DNA from: Cylindrodendrum hubeiense
Lineage: Eukaryota > Ascomycota > Sordariomycetes > Hypocreales > Nectriaceae
Reading direction: 5' to 3'
NCBI GenBank assembly: GCA_014621425.1
Contig: JAANBB010000088.1
Span: 1 to 64,000, forward strand
Length of the DNA: 64,000 bases
Every line of letters starts with the position of its first letter. The first letter of the stretch is position 1. Positions 1 through 11,475 of this stretch are shown piece after piece. Under the pieces are notes generated by a model, which saw nothing but the letters and a program-made list of their open reading frames with translations, ran no database searches and was not told where the DNA came from. Made by a program: the position numbers and the translations under genes.

Positions 1-40
1 TGCGGCTTGTTGATGGTGGACAGAGGCTCGAGGGCCGAGG

Positions 41-130
41 CTGCGTCGGGGTGATGGGGACTGGGTCAAGAGCTCGATTGTCTTGGATGAGAGGATCAAG
101 AATGACAACGGCACTTTGAGACTTATTTAA
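41..130 (+). pseudogene. Possible C-terminal end of a CVNH (cyanovirin-N homology) protein, cut by the window edge
   Basis: One frame reads from about base 41 to a TAA at 128-130 and encodes a peptide containing GDWVKSS and NDNGTLR. This resembles the end of a cyanovirin-N homology repeat, where a W-x-x-S-S-I-x-L segment is followed by an N-x-N/D-G motif. A TGA lies in the same frame at 11-13, so if real this is either a last exon that starts after an acceptor near 20 or a broken copy. The rest of the gene is outside the window. The call rests only on motif resemblance. Confidence 0.25.
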
Positions 131-1151
131 AATGGAGAGCAGGATATTTGGCACCTTTAGTCTGGTAGGAGTCCCATAAATTGCATAGCATTGTTTCGCA
201 TGTATTCCAGCGAGCTGGTCTCTAGCTTGTCAGCATATCTGAATCGAACGTTAGACCCAAAATGATGGTTGAAGCAAAATCACCGCAATGTTAAGGCTCC
301 AAGTAATCAACCTGCTCCCCGATGTGAGATGATATCGAACGAGAGAAAGGCGGAACCCTGGACTGTGATGAAGTATGCATAATATTAATACGAGGAATGA
401 TTAGAGATCAACTGAGTCAAAACTGTCGGCTTCCTGGCTCTCCAGGGTTGACATCACAAACAAAGAGTACGTACGATGCTGTTGCCTGATTTATGGCAGT
501 ACTCTGCACTGTTGATGTAGGTCTTTGGCCTGGAACTGGGCAGGCTGCTTGTCGGGCCGCATAAATCAAATACGAATCATCTGCGGGGGACGTCTAGACC
601 CGAAGGCAGAAAGGACATTAGCCGGTTGCTAGGCGGCCTCAAGACTGGCCTATGCTGTGAATTAGAAAAATCACATGAATCAAAGATTGGAAACCGGGCT
701 GCACTTCGTATCATATTCTGGGTGGTTGGGGGGGTTGATTAGCCTGATTTAGTATTAAAAGGATAGACGGGGAGTATTTATACTTCAAATCTTACTCTGC
801 GGCGCTGAATTCGGAAGGAGGATTTTTCTACTCAATCAGAACTGGTTGGCAATTGCTGAGTGCCCCTCATTCCGTGGCTGAGTCTACTCGTGGGGGTAGG
901 CCTACTTAAAGGCCTCGTACGATACATATCGGCCCCCCGCGAATGGGCGGTAGGAAATAGCCGCCGGTACGACCCTGTGTGCCTTACCAAGTGGCTATGG
1001 CGTTTCATTCATTTCGGACGGAAACATCGGTTGCCATGTCTAACGGGAGGCCTGAACACGGACGCGATTGCCCACCGGGGCGATACTTAACTGATGGCCT
1101 ACAGTTTGATCAAAGGTGTCACGATCAAAACACGCAAAGGATCTGGCCGAT
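131..1151. other. Gene-less stretch
   Basis: No convincing coding sequence is seen. Two short overlapping open frames near 860-1150 begin at non-ATG codons and show no family resemblance. The last few hundred bases are presumably the promoter and leader of the HET-domain gene that follows. Confidence 0.5.
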
Positions 1152-3155
1152 ATGGATGCAACAAAAACCGGTATTCGTACTCGATCAGCAGGACGAGAGC
1201 TCTGCAGCCGCTGTCGGAGGATCAACCTCGATCTCGTCTTCCGCAAGCCCCATCTCTCGGCAGTGGGAAATACCATACCAGCATGGAACGCACCTGTCAA
1301 GAGGGAAACTATCAAGTCCTGCGTTCTATGCCAGCTCATCAAGGACATGTATCTTATATCGACAAAGAAAATGGTGGAAAATACCTGTGAGCTGCGATCA
1401 TTCTCTAGCCGCCGAATCTCGGCTAGAGGTTGGGGATCCGTTGACACGCTTGTGCTGTCACTGTATCAAGATTTTCTTACGCGTTTCCCCTACATTGTCC
1501 CTCAACCGAAAGGCCGAGAGACAATCCGCATGATAGGACGTCGTCTCGACTTTACACTCGTCCACAGCTGGCTTCGATATTGCACAGCTTACCACACCAA
1601 GACCTGTGCCTCAGCTGGTGATCAAGCCGAGCTAGACTCAATAAAATCTTTCAAGCTGATCAATTGTGAAACTGGCTGTATTGGTCCTGCGTGTGGACAG
1701 CAGTATGTGGCTCTCAGTTACACCTGGGGAACTGGACCTCTTGCAAGCCATGCCACTACCCAAATACCCAAGGAGCTACCAAAGACGATAGGAGACGCAA
1801 TCACAGCGACACTTGCTCTTGGATTTAAGTATATCTGGATAGACAGATACTGCATAAATCAAAGCGTCAAAGAAGAGGTTGATGAACAAGTCCCGAAAAT
1901 GGACCTCATCTACAACAATGCTCAATTGACCATCATTGCAGCTGCAGGCGAGGATCCTGCATACGGCCTTCCGGGTATCAGCCCAAGACTCGTATTTCAA
2001 CCAAGTGCCAGAATAGGAAGACACCTTCTAGTATCATCGATGCCAGACCCGGTTATATTCATTGAAGGTTCGAAATGGCACACGCGAGGTTGGACGTACC
2101 AAGAAGGGCTACTGTCACGACGACGGCTAGTATTCACAGATGACCAGGTTTACTTTGAGTGCTGCGGAATGTACTGCTGTGAGACCCTCAAACTCCCTTT
2201 ATCAACCATGCACACGCAGGATAGGAGCCATTTCAGGGCTGAGTTTTGCCAAGGAGTTGACTTGGGTATGTTCCCGCGGCAGCTCGGGCGCACAGAGTGG
2301 GAGGTAGTGCAGCGGATCGAGGACTACAGCAAAAAAAGTCTAAGCAACCCTTCGGACGCTTTAAAAGGCTTCTTGGGGATATTGCGTGCCTTCGAAAAGG
2401 GCCCACGTAAACTTCGGCATTGTTGGGGTGTACCTATCCTGCGGCGACCCCCAAAGCCGACACAAATCAAACGAAGGCAACAAGCTAAAGCACAGGAGCT
2501 TTACGATGCGTATGAATGGTCACCCACAGTAGGTTTCTGTGCCGGCCTCTGTTGGAGCGTTCAGAAGCCTGTGGAGCGGCGGGATGGATTTCCAAGCTGG
2601 TCTTGGGCGGGCTGGTCTTGGACGGGCAAAGGTGGAAGTGTCAAGTGGGGGTTGCAAGAGGATGAGTGGAGGGAAACCAAGAGCCATACGGACATACAAG
2701 TCCAAGTTCAGTTGAAAGACGGGAAAATGCTCAGTTGGGATGAGTATTTCACGTCGTATGATACTCTCAGCCAACCTGTATCGGATGTTCTCCATCTATC
2801 AGCGTGGGTAACACCAGTGCAGCTTGTGGGAGGTATTGAAAGAAATATTTACGCCAAAGAGTACCATGGTTTTCTCAAGGTGAAGAACATCGAGGGACAA
2901 CCGCTGCGCGTGGAATTTAATCCAACAACAGACTATTCGATAATGCCAAATTTGGGGCAATGTATGGCCATTCGGTTAGCCGAGAATGATAGAATTACTG
3001 GAATGCATTTTCTGATGATTGTTTCTGAGACAAGCAATGGGACTTACCTCAGAATTGGATTTTGCCGATATTGGCACTACTCAATGCGCCAAAGAGTAGG
3101 CGTTGGAGTGGATCTAGAGTTTGAAAGATTGTGGAAGGAATTTCGGCTTTGTTAA
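1152..3155 (+). CDS. HET-domain protein (heterokaryon incompatibility family)
   Basis: Uninterrupted frame of 667 aa from the first in-frame ATG. The N-terminal part has CSRC and, about 40 residues on, CVLC, a cysteine-pair layout common before HET domains. The HET domain follows: YVALSYTWG, then a KYIWIDRYCINQ block (the usual form is YLWIDALCIIQ), then the region ending GWTYQEGLLSRR. The C-terminal half has FPSWSWAGW, also typical of the family. HET proteins trigger programmed cell death during non-self fusion, usually with a partner recognition protein. No NACHT, ankyrin or WD40 region is fused here. No introns are needed. Family call is firm; the specificity and partner are unknown. Confidence 0.9.
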   Translation: MDATKTGIRTRSAGRELCSRCRRINLDLVFRKPHLSAVGNTIPAWNAPVKRETIKSCVLCQLIKDMYLISTKKMVENTCELRSFSSRRISARGWGSVDTLVLSLYQDFLTRFPYIVPQPKGRETIRMIGRRLDFTLVHSWLRYCTAYHTKTCASAGDQAELDSIKSFKLINCETGCIGPACGQQYVALSYTWGTGPLASHATTQIPKELPKTIGDAITATLALGFKYIWIDRYCINQSVKEEVDEQVPKMDLIYNNAQLTIIAAAGEDPAYGLPGISPRLVFQPSARIGRHLLVSSMPDPVIFIEGSKWHTRGWTYQEGLLSRRRLVFTDDQVYFECCGMYCCETLKLPLSTMHTQDRSHFRAEFCQGVDLGMFPRQLGRTEWEVVQRIEDYSKKSLSNPSDALKGFLGILRAFEKGPRKLRHCWGVPILRRPPKPTQIKRRQQAKAQELYDAYEWSPTVGFCAGLCWSVQKPVERRDGFPSWSWAGWSWTGKGGSVKWGLQEDEWRETKSHTDIQVQVQLKDGKMLSWDEYFTSYDTLSQPVSDVLHLSAWVTPVQLVGGIERNIYAKEYHGFLKVKNIEGQPLRVEFNPTTDYSIMPNLGQCMAIRLAENDRITGMHFLMIVSETSNGTYLRIGFCRYWHYSMRQRVGVGVDLEFERLWKEFRLC

Positions 3156-3465
3156 TACTTTTCAATCAGTTTGAACATCAACGAAAGAAGATAGATATTT
3201 TTACTTTGAAGACTTATAATTAAAACAAACATCATTTGAGGTTAGATCCTTTGAGAATTTTAATATGGTAGAGACCCTGTAGATTAGTTGATCCTATATC
3301 ATTCTGACCTCTATGATGGGGCCTACCCTGAAACTGTTTACCTGGCGCTTCCTGAACCTGGAACCCCCCGAGGATGCCTGAGACTTCTATGATGGGTATG
3401 AAAACACGGCCCAGAACGTATTATTAAGGTCAATTAATATCCATTGATGGGCAAACTTCCCAAGT
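3156..3465. other. Intergenic, convergent 3' ends
   Basis: AT-rich spacer between the ends of the HET gene and the oppositely oriented transporter gene. It presumably carries the 3' UTRs. Nothing else is seen. Confidence 0.5.
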
Positions 3466-5094
3466 TCACTGATGAAGCCCTACTATTAGTGACGCACCAA
3501 CGTCCTCTTTATAACTCACGAAAACATACACACTCAACAGACATGCTAGTCCCAGAAAAAGACCTCTTCGCAACCCAGAAGTACTGCACTTCTCATCTAG
3601 AGATTCCCAAGACCAGGCAGCCCAATCAATGGTGGCGTGGAAAAATCCCCTCAACTTTTCATACCCGAAGGAATAGTACACAAGACCAGCAAGGCCAATT
3701 CCGTAGCCTGTAAGTTGTATTGATGAAATTGTTGTGTGCCAGATGATGATAGCGCAGAGAACAAGTAAAATGTTCTTGAAGATGCCGGCGAGTGACATAA
3801 CCACAGCGGATGTCTGTCCAATCTGCACGTACTTTTTAGCAAGAGGATCTTATTTCATACTTGGGAGTACGAGGACCAGAAATATCGACTTACCAAAGCC
3901 ATACTTGTCAGATTCAACATAAGTGTAACAGGAGCGCTGATGAACAGCATTAGCCACCCATTTTGAGTCATACCAACGGCAGTGAAATTTGGAATTTCGA
4001 TCACACAGGCGACAAAAAGGTTGATTGCTGCACAAATGGGAGCATAGTAATATAGACCGATCAGTGGATCCATATTCAACCCCTCGCCACCAACAAGCAC
4101 TTGTAAGAGGACTACTCTCACAGCCTCAAACAAGATGCCAGCCATCTGGAAAGTCAATCCGATCCACGAAAAGTGAATTTCGCCCATACTAGCAACTGTG
4201 ACACCGGCGACGATGACCAAAATGTTTCCAACGTCGCCCATGGTGGGATTTGCGAGCCCCCACAGCCATGAAACCAGAAGCACGACGACTGGCGTCGAAG
4301 CCTTGACCATTTGGAGGAAGGCGATAGACAAGTAGAAGTAGACATAGTTGGTGCAGACAAGGGAACCAGACGAAGCTAACCCAATTGGTAGGATAGTACG
4401 GATGTAGAATCGACTATTGATGGGTAGACTTCGACGGCGATGGAGAAGGGAGGTTGTACGGGCCAGGACCTGAGTAACGACGGACGCAAAAGTGAGATGC
4501 CAGAATGTTAGGAGAATGGCTAAGGGAGAGTTAAATCAGGACTCAACACTCATGGTGGTTTGTTCACGAGGTGCACCTACGATATCCTGATAGTTTCGGT
4601 CAGTGCGAGAGCCAAGAGGAGAGCCGAACTAATGACTGTACTTACCAAAGCCAGCTTCGTCAATTAACCATTTGTTAACTAGAATCGTGAAGTTTGACGT
4701 AGAGATCCATGCCCTGTAATACTTGGTAAGCTCATGGCCATGGAGGTGTTTATTTGGTGTCCACGCACACCATGTAAACTCCTGTTTGGAACGTTGGAGC
4801 TTGAGGCGACGCTGATGTCGAGCGTGCTATTGGTAGCACGTGGCGTGCCATGACAAATTGGGATGAGAACGAAGGGCTACAGGCGAAGGGAAGATTTGGT
4901 GAACTCGCTCAAAGCACTGTAAGAAGTGGAAGAGCAAGAGAATTGGGCAATGGAGACGCAGGAGCATGGTCGAGGGGTAACGGCCGAAATCGAGAAAGAA
5001 GGTACATGTGGGCTGCCACGGCGTGATGAGATTAATCTCATACCTCCCCTGTAGCGCACATAATCTTGCACTTCCATCGCTTAGTCTCCGGCAT
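3466..5094 (-). CDS. Triose-phosphate/nucleotide-sugar transporter family (TPT, DMT superfamily) protein
   Basis: Spliced minus-strand gene. Supported exons are 4646-4826, 4581-4586, 3894-4519 and 3466-3822. Introns are 4587-4645 (59 nt), 4520-4580 (61 nt) and 3823-3893 (71 nt), all GT-AG. Joined, they give a multi-spanning protein with NKWLIDEAGFGYPILLTFWH early on, the conserved TPT N-terminal pattern, then LASSGSLVCTNY, QMVKASTPVVVLL and, late, a segment GIFKNILLVLC. Loop and helix spacing match the DUF250/TPT fold of Golgi/ER solute antiporters. The 6-nt exon supplies part of the Gly and Tyr codons of GFGYP. The 5' end is uncertain: exon 4646-4826 has no ATG, and a TAG that could be the acceptor lies at 4827-4829. 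A phase-compatible first exon is 5044-5094 with a 217-nt intron, giving 406 aa. The substrate cannot be read from the sequence. Confidence 0.85.
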
Positions 5095-5958
5095 GTAATG
5101 CGTACCAATGTCGAAGCTAAGATGTGGTATATATAGAATTTGAGCGCGCCATCACGGCAAGAATGTCTGATCTCAACTGGTGGCGTATTTTGTTTGCTCA
5201 AGGGCATGCTATCTATTTGTACGAGACACGCAGTGGAGCAGCTGATGAGGAAAACGGTCGTTGATTGGGAAAATGATCCACACGGCCCCCTTGTGTCGAC
5301 CCGATATACTGCAACAGTGTCTAACCTTTATGGTTCATTAACCATGTCTTAATCAGTATCACTGGTGAGGTTTCGCGCGCGCGAAGGGCGACTCGTTACT
5401 ATCGGCTCCGCAATCCGGTCTATGAGACACCATTCCTACAGCACCCGAGTTTCAGCTATCTGTTTGAGTGCCCAAGTGCTTGTGGGGCAACTCGGGACTT
5501 CCCCAAGTTTGACAGATACCAATAATTATGTGAGAGCTCAGCGTCAAATGAGGTATCTCCAACTGGGCTGTATTCCGGCTGAAATCCGATTTGTCCCAGG
5601 TAGCCCCACACGCATTTGGGCACTCAAAGAGATAAGATGGCTATATCGCTGCGAGTAGCTAGCGTCTTAAAACTAGGGATGCTGGCGGAAGGGTATAAGC
5701 GGGGGCCTTGGGCCCTGTATAGTTAGAAGGCCAGAGATCAATAAAAGTCACCCCCACATACCTACTATTCAATAGCGACACAGTAGCTGGCCTGTCCACT
5801 TCATTCTCTACCGTACGTTGTGCCCTGACATCCGTTATCTCATGTCGGTATTCATTTACCGAAAGGGGGGCGCGGCGTGGCGCGTCCGAGGTAACTATAC
5901 GTAGTCAACTCGCACTCTCGCAGTCCCTCAGTCCTCGACATGCACACAACAACCAACC
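5095..5958. other. Gene-less stretch
   Basis: Shared upstream region of the divergent transporter and GT64 genes. Short open frames at about 5140-5660 show no family resemblance or splice logic. No repeat or RNA gene was recognised. Confidence 0.5.
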
Positions 5959-7148
5959 ATGGTACGCTTCGGACAGCCTGCTCTACCAGAACCCACCTGG
6001 GCAGGGAGCCTGACAGCTTGGCTGCCAAAGAGAGGGGCCTTGATACTCTTTGCCGCCTGCCTTTCGGGTATTTCTTTGTTCATGTTAAGCACAGTCGCCC
6101 TTGATTTACGACAATTGAGTGTGCTACGACCGTCGACATCCCGACCATTTGCGACGGTCTCAGATGTGTCTACCTCAACATCCGTGGAAGCTCTGGACGA
6201 TATGTCAATGACAGACCTGAATGAAACGTCATTTACAGGACTTCCAGAGTGTGGTAATGATCGACAGAAAGTTGCATCCCTAGCAATTTGGAACGCCGCA
6301 CAGAAGAAATATCAAGATTTGATGGATGACAAATTCACGTCAGTCAACAATTTTCACTTGGATCAATATTAGACACTATTAGACACTGACATCGCTACCC
6401 TGATAGAATTGTTATCGTGACATACCGTCGACCAGAGATATTTCGAAATACCCTGGAATATCTCACAGCAGAGAAAATTCCGTCATTGCACGAAATTGTT
6501 GTTATCTGGAACGACCAAGAAACCCCTCCACCGGAGAATTACGCCACAACCTTTGGCACTCATGTGCGTTACCATGTGTCTGAACGCAACAGCTTGAACA
6601 TGAAGCTTCGCCCAAACCCGACATATCGCACCAAGGCCATTCTCCTTCACGATGATGACGTCCACTACACACCTATAGAGATGGAGCTTGCATTCCAGGT
6701 TTGGCGACAGCAAGGCCAATACCGGGTCACTGGCGCCTTCGCCCGTTGTGTTGTGATGGGTAGTGACGGCAAGTGGAAATACAAGTCATGTGGAAACGGC
6801 GGCTACTATAATATGGTCCTCACTGGCCTACTTTTCACGCACATCTCGTTCCTTGAATATTACTCTTCAGAGGACCCAATGATGTCACAGATTCGGGACT
6901 ACGTTGACAAGGTTTTCAATTGCGAGGACGTCGCGTTTAACTACATGGCTGCTATGTTGTCATGCACCTCTGCGTTGCAGGTAACTGGGCCGCAGGTAGC
7001 CTTTGATGCTCGCCCTCCGGGTGGCATCAGCACATCGGCAAAACACAAGAAAACCCGGCATGAATGCGTGGATGACTTCAAAAATATTCTTGGATACATG
7101 CCCTTGAAGAACAGTGCCGTACATTTTGGGCTTGGGAGCAAAGGGTAG
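5959..7148 (+). CDS. Glycosyltransferase family 64 (exostosin C-terminal-like) protein
   Basis: Two exons, 5959-6338 and 6407-7148, with a 68-nt intron (GTCAGT donor, CTGATAG acceptor) give 373 aa. A signal-anchor helix lies at about residues 27-48 after a short cytosolic tail, so this is a type II Golgi/ER membrane protein. The catalytic part begins at the splice junction with KFTIVIVTYRRPE, the family's first strand, followed by EIVVIWND, the DxD-like HDDDV (about residues 208-212) that binds metal and UDP-sugar, and NCEDVAFNYMAA, where the conserved acidic residues sit. GT64 enzymes transfer GlcNAc or mannose-type sugars. Fungal members are usually placed in glycosylinositol-phosphoceramide or glycan assembly; acceptor use here is inference. 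The intron carries a short internal repeat, ATTAGACACT. Confidence 0.88.
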
Positions 7149-7758
7149 TAAACCGGGTAGAAAAGGTATTAGAAAACATGTGATTGGTCAATCGACGAAT
7201 CGGATCATGCTCACATTGGGAGTCAAAGAGTTCCTTAAAGAATTCTATTTTGCTATACGATGTCGAAGATGTGATGAACCCCTATGCTGATGTAAATATG
7301 GTTATGGTTCAACTGAGATGTGTTAAGAGAAGCAAATTGATTACGAGACAACATAATTATAATCAGTCGCTAAGGCAAGTCAATTGGAGTTGGGAAATTA
7401 ACACGCAGCTAATTAACTCACCACTACATCAATGGTCGGGATATCATTGACCAAGTATAAGTGTTATGCAATTTTAGTAATTATCATCATTTTCCTACTC
7501 ATCACGACTCTCAGTCCTTGTAGCCTAAGATTCGCACTGGGCTTGCTGTTTTGTTAATCATTTGAAACATGGTCTGTCGTAAGACTCCCTAAGCCACGTG
7601 AGAACATAAAGAGCGTTTGCATAAATGTCAGACATGGATCAAGATTGACAAGCCCTCATTAGGATTAGAGACGTGTGTTCACTGTCGGCGACTAGGAGAC
7701 AGGCTACCGCAAAATAATGCATTGTAATTAAAAGATGGAGGGTTATCACAGAACTGAG
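7149..7758. other. Intergenic, convergent 3' ends
   Basis: AT-rich spacer between the GT64 gene and the membrane-protein gene, with several poly-A-signal-like AATAAA/ATTAAA-type stretches. An open frame near 7184-7450 has no recognisable content. Confidence 0.4.
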
Positions 7759-9770
7759 TTACCAGTATAAGCGCCCCTTTTTCAGATCTGCTACATCAAT
7801 GTCCTGACTAATGGCTATCTTCCCGACTTGCTCTCCTGAATCCACATCACCAATCTTCAGTCGGATGTTTTTCAGTAGCTTGACCCTATCATCGGCATCC
7901 AGAAATGAGGCACCTTCATGCTTCGTTTTTCCATCGTTCCGTGTCAGGGCCGAGAGGAAATCCGCCGAATCAGGGGCCAATCGGAAGCAACTGAGAACAG
8001 CAGAGGCAATAGCAGCGAGGAGCAATAGCAGCGTCGACACACAAAGAAGTATCTGCCACAAGTCATCGCAGTGGAGAAATTCTTGAATATCTGAAACCGT
8101 GACCGTGGTGTTTTTGACAGCATCCACACGAATCAAATTAGGATCGCTGGTGTTAAAGCCGCCTGCTGCATTAGCAAAGCTGTTTTGGGCGACCCAATAC
8201 GTATTCAGAATCTGGCCGAGACGAATTGCCAAAGTTTCAGCCTTAATTTGCGTTAGATCGACAAGAGGGCCAGCAGCGAGAACATTATAAGGATTCTGTG
8301 ACGAGTCGTACAAGTAGGCTTCAAAGGTTGAGGCTATTTGTGTGCCCAAATGTTCTCGCGGAAAGGCTTGTGTCAAATGCCCTAAAAAGAAGTCGACGAA
8401 GAAAGCCATATCGGAGGCATGGTCATACTCTGCTGCCATCGCAACATTTCGAACCGCAGTGACCTGACAAGTTGCACCTGCACATGTCACTTTCAGCTCG
8501 ATAGGCTTTTGCACAAGGAGTGCTTCGAGACGGATTGCGGAAGGGGTATTCAAATCAACTCTGTCAGGTGGTAATCCGTAAGTATATATGGTGGTATCGT
8601 TGTGCCAGTCAAGAGTTTCTTCATGCGAAGCTTCGAACGTGATTGGTAGCGATGAAGTGTTCAAGGGATCCAGTCGGCTTGGAATCGCAATCTGCCACAA
8701 CTGATTCGCCCCAGTGAACTTTTGTAGAAGATGAGAGCCATTATAGGGGGTTGTCAGTACCAGGAGGGCACCTTTTGATCCCTTTTCCCAAAGTCTAGTG
8801 TTCTCAAGTCCCCAGTACCACGACTGCATGAGGAAGCTTATGTTGCCAGCAGCTTGCGGTCTTGAAAAGGGAATTCCCAAGAGCGCAGTATACTGCAAAT
8901 CTGCCTCTGGCGGAACGATCTTCCATCCATCGCGATTAGTCGCGTTAATGTTCCCATCTAAAATAGGAATTCTTATGTTTCCCCACGGATCTTGCGGCTT
9001 TTGTCTAGTAATACTGGTGGAGAGAAGTGAAGCCAAAAAGACGGAGTTGTGAGCGGCCTCTTGACAGTTTGCACACGCTGTATCCCAAGTCGCTGTTGGA
9101 TATATGTAATGTACTGGATTCTTAAGTTGTGTAATTACACTTCTGTGTTGCATTGTGATGAACCTCAGCAATGCCTGACTTCCTAAGGGCGAGAAAGCCC
9201 ACAGGGCGAACATGACAACAGGGAGCCAGTGCGCGTAGCGAATGCGAAACGGAGCAATGTAAGCACTCCCAAGCGTGAAGCTCCGACTCAAATATGCGAA
9301 GCTGAGGCCATCGACTCCTCTTTCAAGGCGCCAAGACAGAGCACTTTGAAGAGTTCTTCCCAAAATTAAGGCAAAGACGTAGGGGTAAGCGGTCGCGAGC
9401 TGACAGAAGCGATTAGCACTTGTGACAAAGGCGGTAGAATAAGATTGCACACAATTCGCGCTATGTCCAACAACTTCTGCTCATGGGATCCTAGCACCTT
9501 CCCGTCGGCACGATATCCAAGTATAGCAAAGACAAGGATGGCAATGGAAATCAGTATGAATGTAAAATCAACCAAAAGACTAGTTATCATCTTGGGCAAG
9601 GAATTCACGGCCCTCGGACTACCTGAGAGGACATCTTTGGGATCTTGGGTGCCTTGAAATGACGAGGCGGCATCCCTATCTTCTCTGCCTTGCTCAGAGT
9701 CGACATGGCTATAGACAGCCTTGCCAACCTCCAGCTGTGGCGTAACAGCCAAGGTATGGAGGTGTGACAT
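7759..9770 (-). CDS. Large fungal membrane protein of unknown function
   Basis: Two exons, 9453-9770 and 7759-9399. The 53-nt intron has donor GTGTGC and acceptor CTGTCAG, with a GCTAATC branch site. Splicing joins LLDIARI to LATAYPYVFALILGRTL and gives 652 aa. Membrane segments appear near residues 60-85, at the splice junction, near WLPVVMFALWAFSPLG, and near the C-terminus (ILLCVSTLLLLLAAIASAVL). Between the last two lies a long region rich in N-glycosylation sequons (NIS, NGS, NTS, NDT) with paired cysteines, so it is probably lumenal or extracellular. The block GRTLQSALSWRLERG resembles a motif shared by many large uncharacterised fungal membrane proteins. No enzymatic motif is visible. 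The ATG at 9770 is the first that fits; an upstream start at 9865 in another frame would need a 38-nt intron and was not used. Confidence 0.75.
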
Positions 9771-10707
9771 ACTGTGTCAATCCAGCGACCTAAATCATGA
9801 GCAACAGAGAGGATAGATGAGACATGGAGCGCTTCAGTGGCATTTAAATTAAATCGCGCAGACATGATGTTGCTTATGGCGCCTGCAATATGCAGATAAG
9901 GCTCTGAGGGCTGTTTGGGGGCGGATTTGCAATGCTACTTAATACAATGGCCCCAGGGTAAGCATCATCTAGATGTGGCGTAAAAGTCTGCCTCGGCTGG
10001 TTACTGCTGCTGATGATGTCCTCTTCCATTGGTCAAGCGATATCTCACAGGTCACACAACTTGGGTTGATCAGCCGCAGCTTCGTATCCAGCCCTGCACG
10101 GCGCCCGCAAGGAAGCGACCTGCATCATTGGCGTAATATCAGTGGATGAGATTCGTCATGCGCTTTTGTTATGTGCACAAGTGGTGGCTGATTCACGGTG
10201 AATCCTCCAGTCCACACCACCATTTACAGAACACGGCATACTTTTTCTCTGTCCCCAATCAGCTGGACGATTATCCAAGACTTCATTGCCATTTTCTGAC
10301 CTTGATATATCGCAGTGCTTAATTTTCGTGATGAGGAAACTATCCTATTAATAAGCTTTTCGAACAGGACAATGCCCTGAACTTGATAGATTGTGCCTGG
10401 CCCAAATGCAGGCGTGTATTTCTATCCAAAGCACACTCTGAATTTGCCTTTGCGACACACTGGTGACCGCTACTAGTTCCGGTGTCAAATAGATAACAAT
10501 CACAGGCAAGGATTATTATGTTCGGACTCTGAATATTACCACGATGCATGTCAAAAGGGCTTTAGTAACCCACCCGAATGATGGCTATGGCATTGGGATT
10601 CTCTGCACTTTACAAAGTTATTCAGCCAATGGCCAATGAATGAAGAATAGTATGGCACTATCAACTGGACTCTGATCGGATCTTCTTCTATCTAACTAGA
10701 ACGCCAC
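9771..10707. other. Gene-less stretch
   Basis: No supported gene. A short minus-strand frame at 10340-10549 has no family resemblance. Confidence 0.5.
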
Positions 10708-11475
10708 TCACGCATCCACGTAGGGATCAAAGCCAGGAACACCAGTACCAGCAGCGGCCTTGAGAGAATTACCAAACTCGTCATCCAACTTGGGTCCGAC
10801 ACCGCCACTCCACGTTGAAAGCATTTTATTTCGAAGGTTCAAGTCGGACCAACGGTCCCAACTAATCAGAGGCGGAGTAAACCAGCCCTTGGGGTTCTCA
10901 GGGTTGGCAATGTCATTGTTGTTGGCGAAGCGGAAGCAGTGCGTGCTGGCTCCATCCTTGTGGTAGACAATATACGGTCGGGTGCCCGTCAGCGGAAATG
11001 AGTTACTGGCCTGGTCGTAGCCGCCATGGCACGATGGCGCGACACGGACAACATTGTTACCCTGGGTGAAGACGACAATATTCTCCCAGTCGTGACGATG
11101 ACCGCCGAGAAAACTTCCCCCCACAGCTTGGTCCTTCTCGAAGTAGTGTTCATACAAGATGGCACAGTAGCCGTTATTGCAGCGTCTTCGCGAGTAAGCG
11201 TTGCTGTTCTCCAGCTGGGGAGGATCACGACACCCGCCTTGAGGCGTGCCAGTTGCGCCGTGGCCCGGGTTGGTTGTGCCATCAGAAGAAATTGCGGCCG
11301 TGACGTAGCATCCGTCCGAGTCAAAGTCAAGAATCGGTTGGAACTTGACGTCGACATCATCGGCAGACTGTGGCAAAGCTGAGATGACATCGCACTGAGT
11401 AACCGTGACAGGGTGACCCTGGACGGCACTCACAGCGCTGAAAACAGCAGCAACTTTGATGAGAGTGTTTTGCAT
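10708..11475 (-). CDS. Secreted NPP1/NLP-family necrosis-inducing protein
   Basis: Single exon, 255 aa from the ATG at 11475. That start gives a clean signal peptide of about 20 residues ending near AVQG; an upstream in-frame ATG at 11532 would bury it. The family hallmark heptapeptide GHRHDWE is intact at mid-protein and is followed by the usual IVVF strand. An early Cys pair (CRDPPQ and RRCNNGYC region) is also present. NLPs are apoplastic proteins of plant-associated microbes that bind plant sphingolipids and, in cytolytic types, permeabilise membranes; others are non-toxic. The length and intact metal-site motif fit a functional secreted NLP, but toxicity cannot be read from the sequence. 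The gene stands alone, without pathogenicity-cluster neighbours. Confidence 0.93.
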   Translation of the reverse strand: MQNTLIKVAAVFSAVSAVQGHPVTVTQCDVISALPQSADDVDVKFQPILDFDSDGCYVTAAISSDGTTNPGHGATGTPQGGCRDPPQLENSNAYSRRRCNNGYCAILYEHYFEKDQAVGGSFLGGHRHDWENIVVFTQGNNVVRVAPSCHGGYDQASNSFPLTGTRPYIVYHKDGASTHCFRFANNNDIANPENPKGWFTPPLISWDRWSDLNLRNKMLSTWSGGVGPKLDDEFGNSLKAAAGTGVPGFDPYVDA

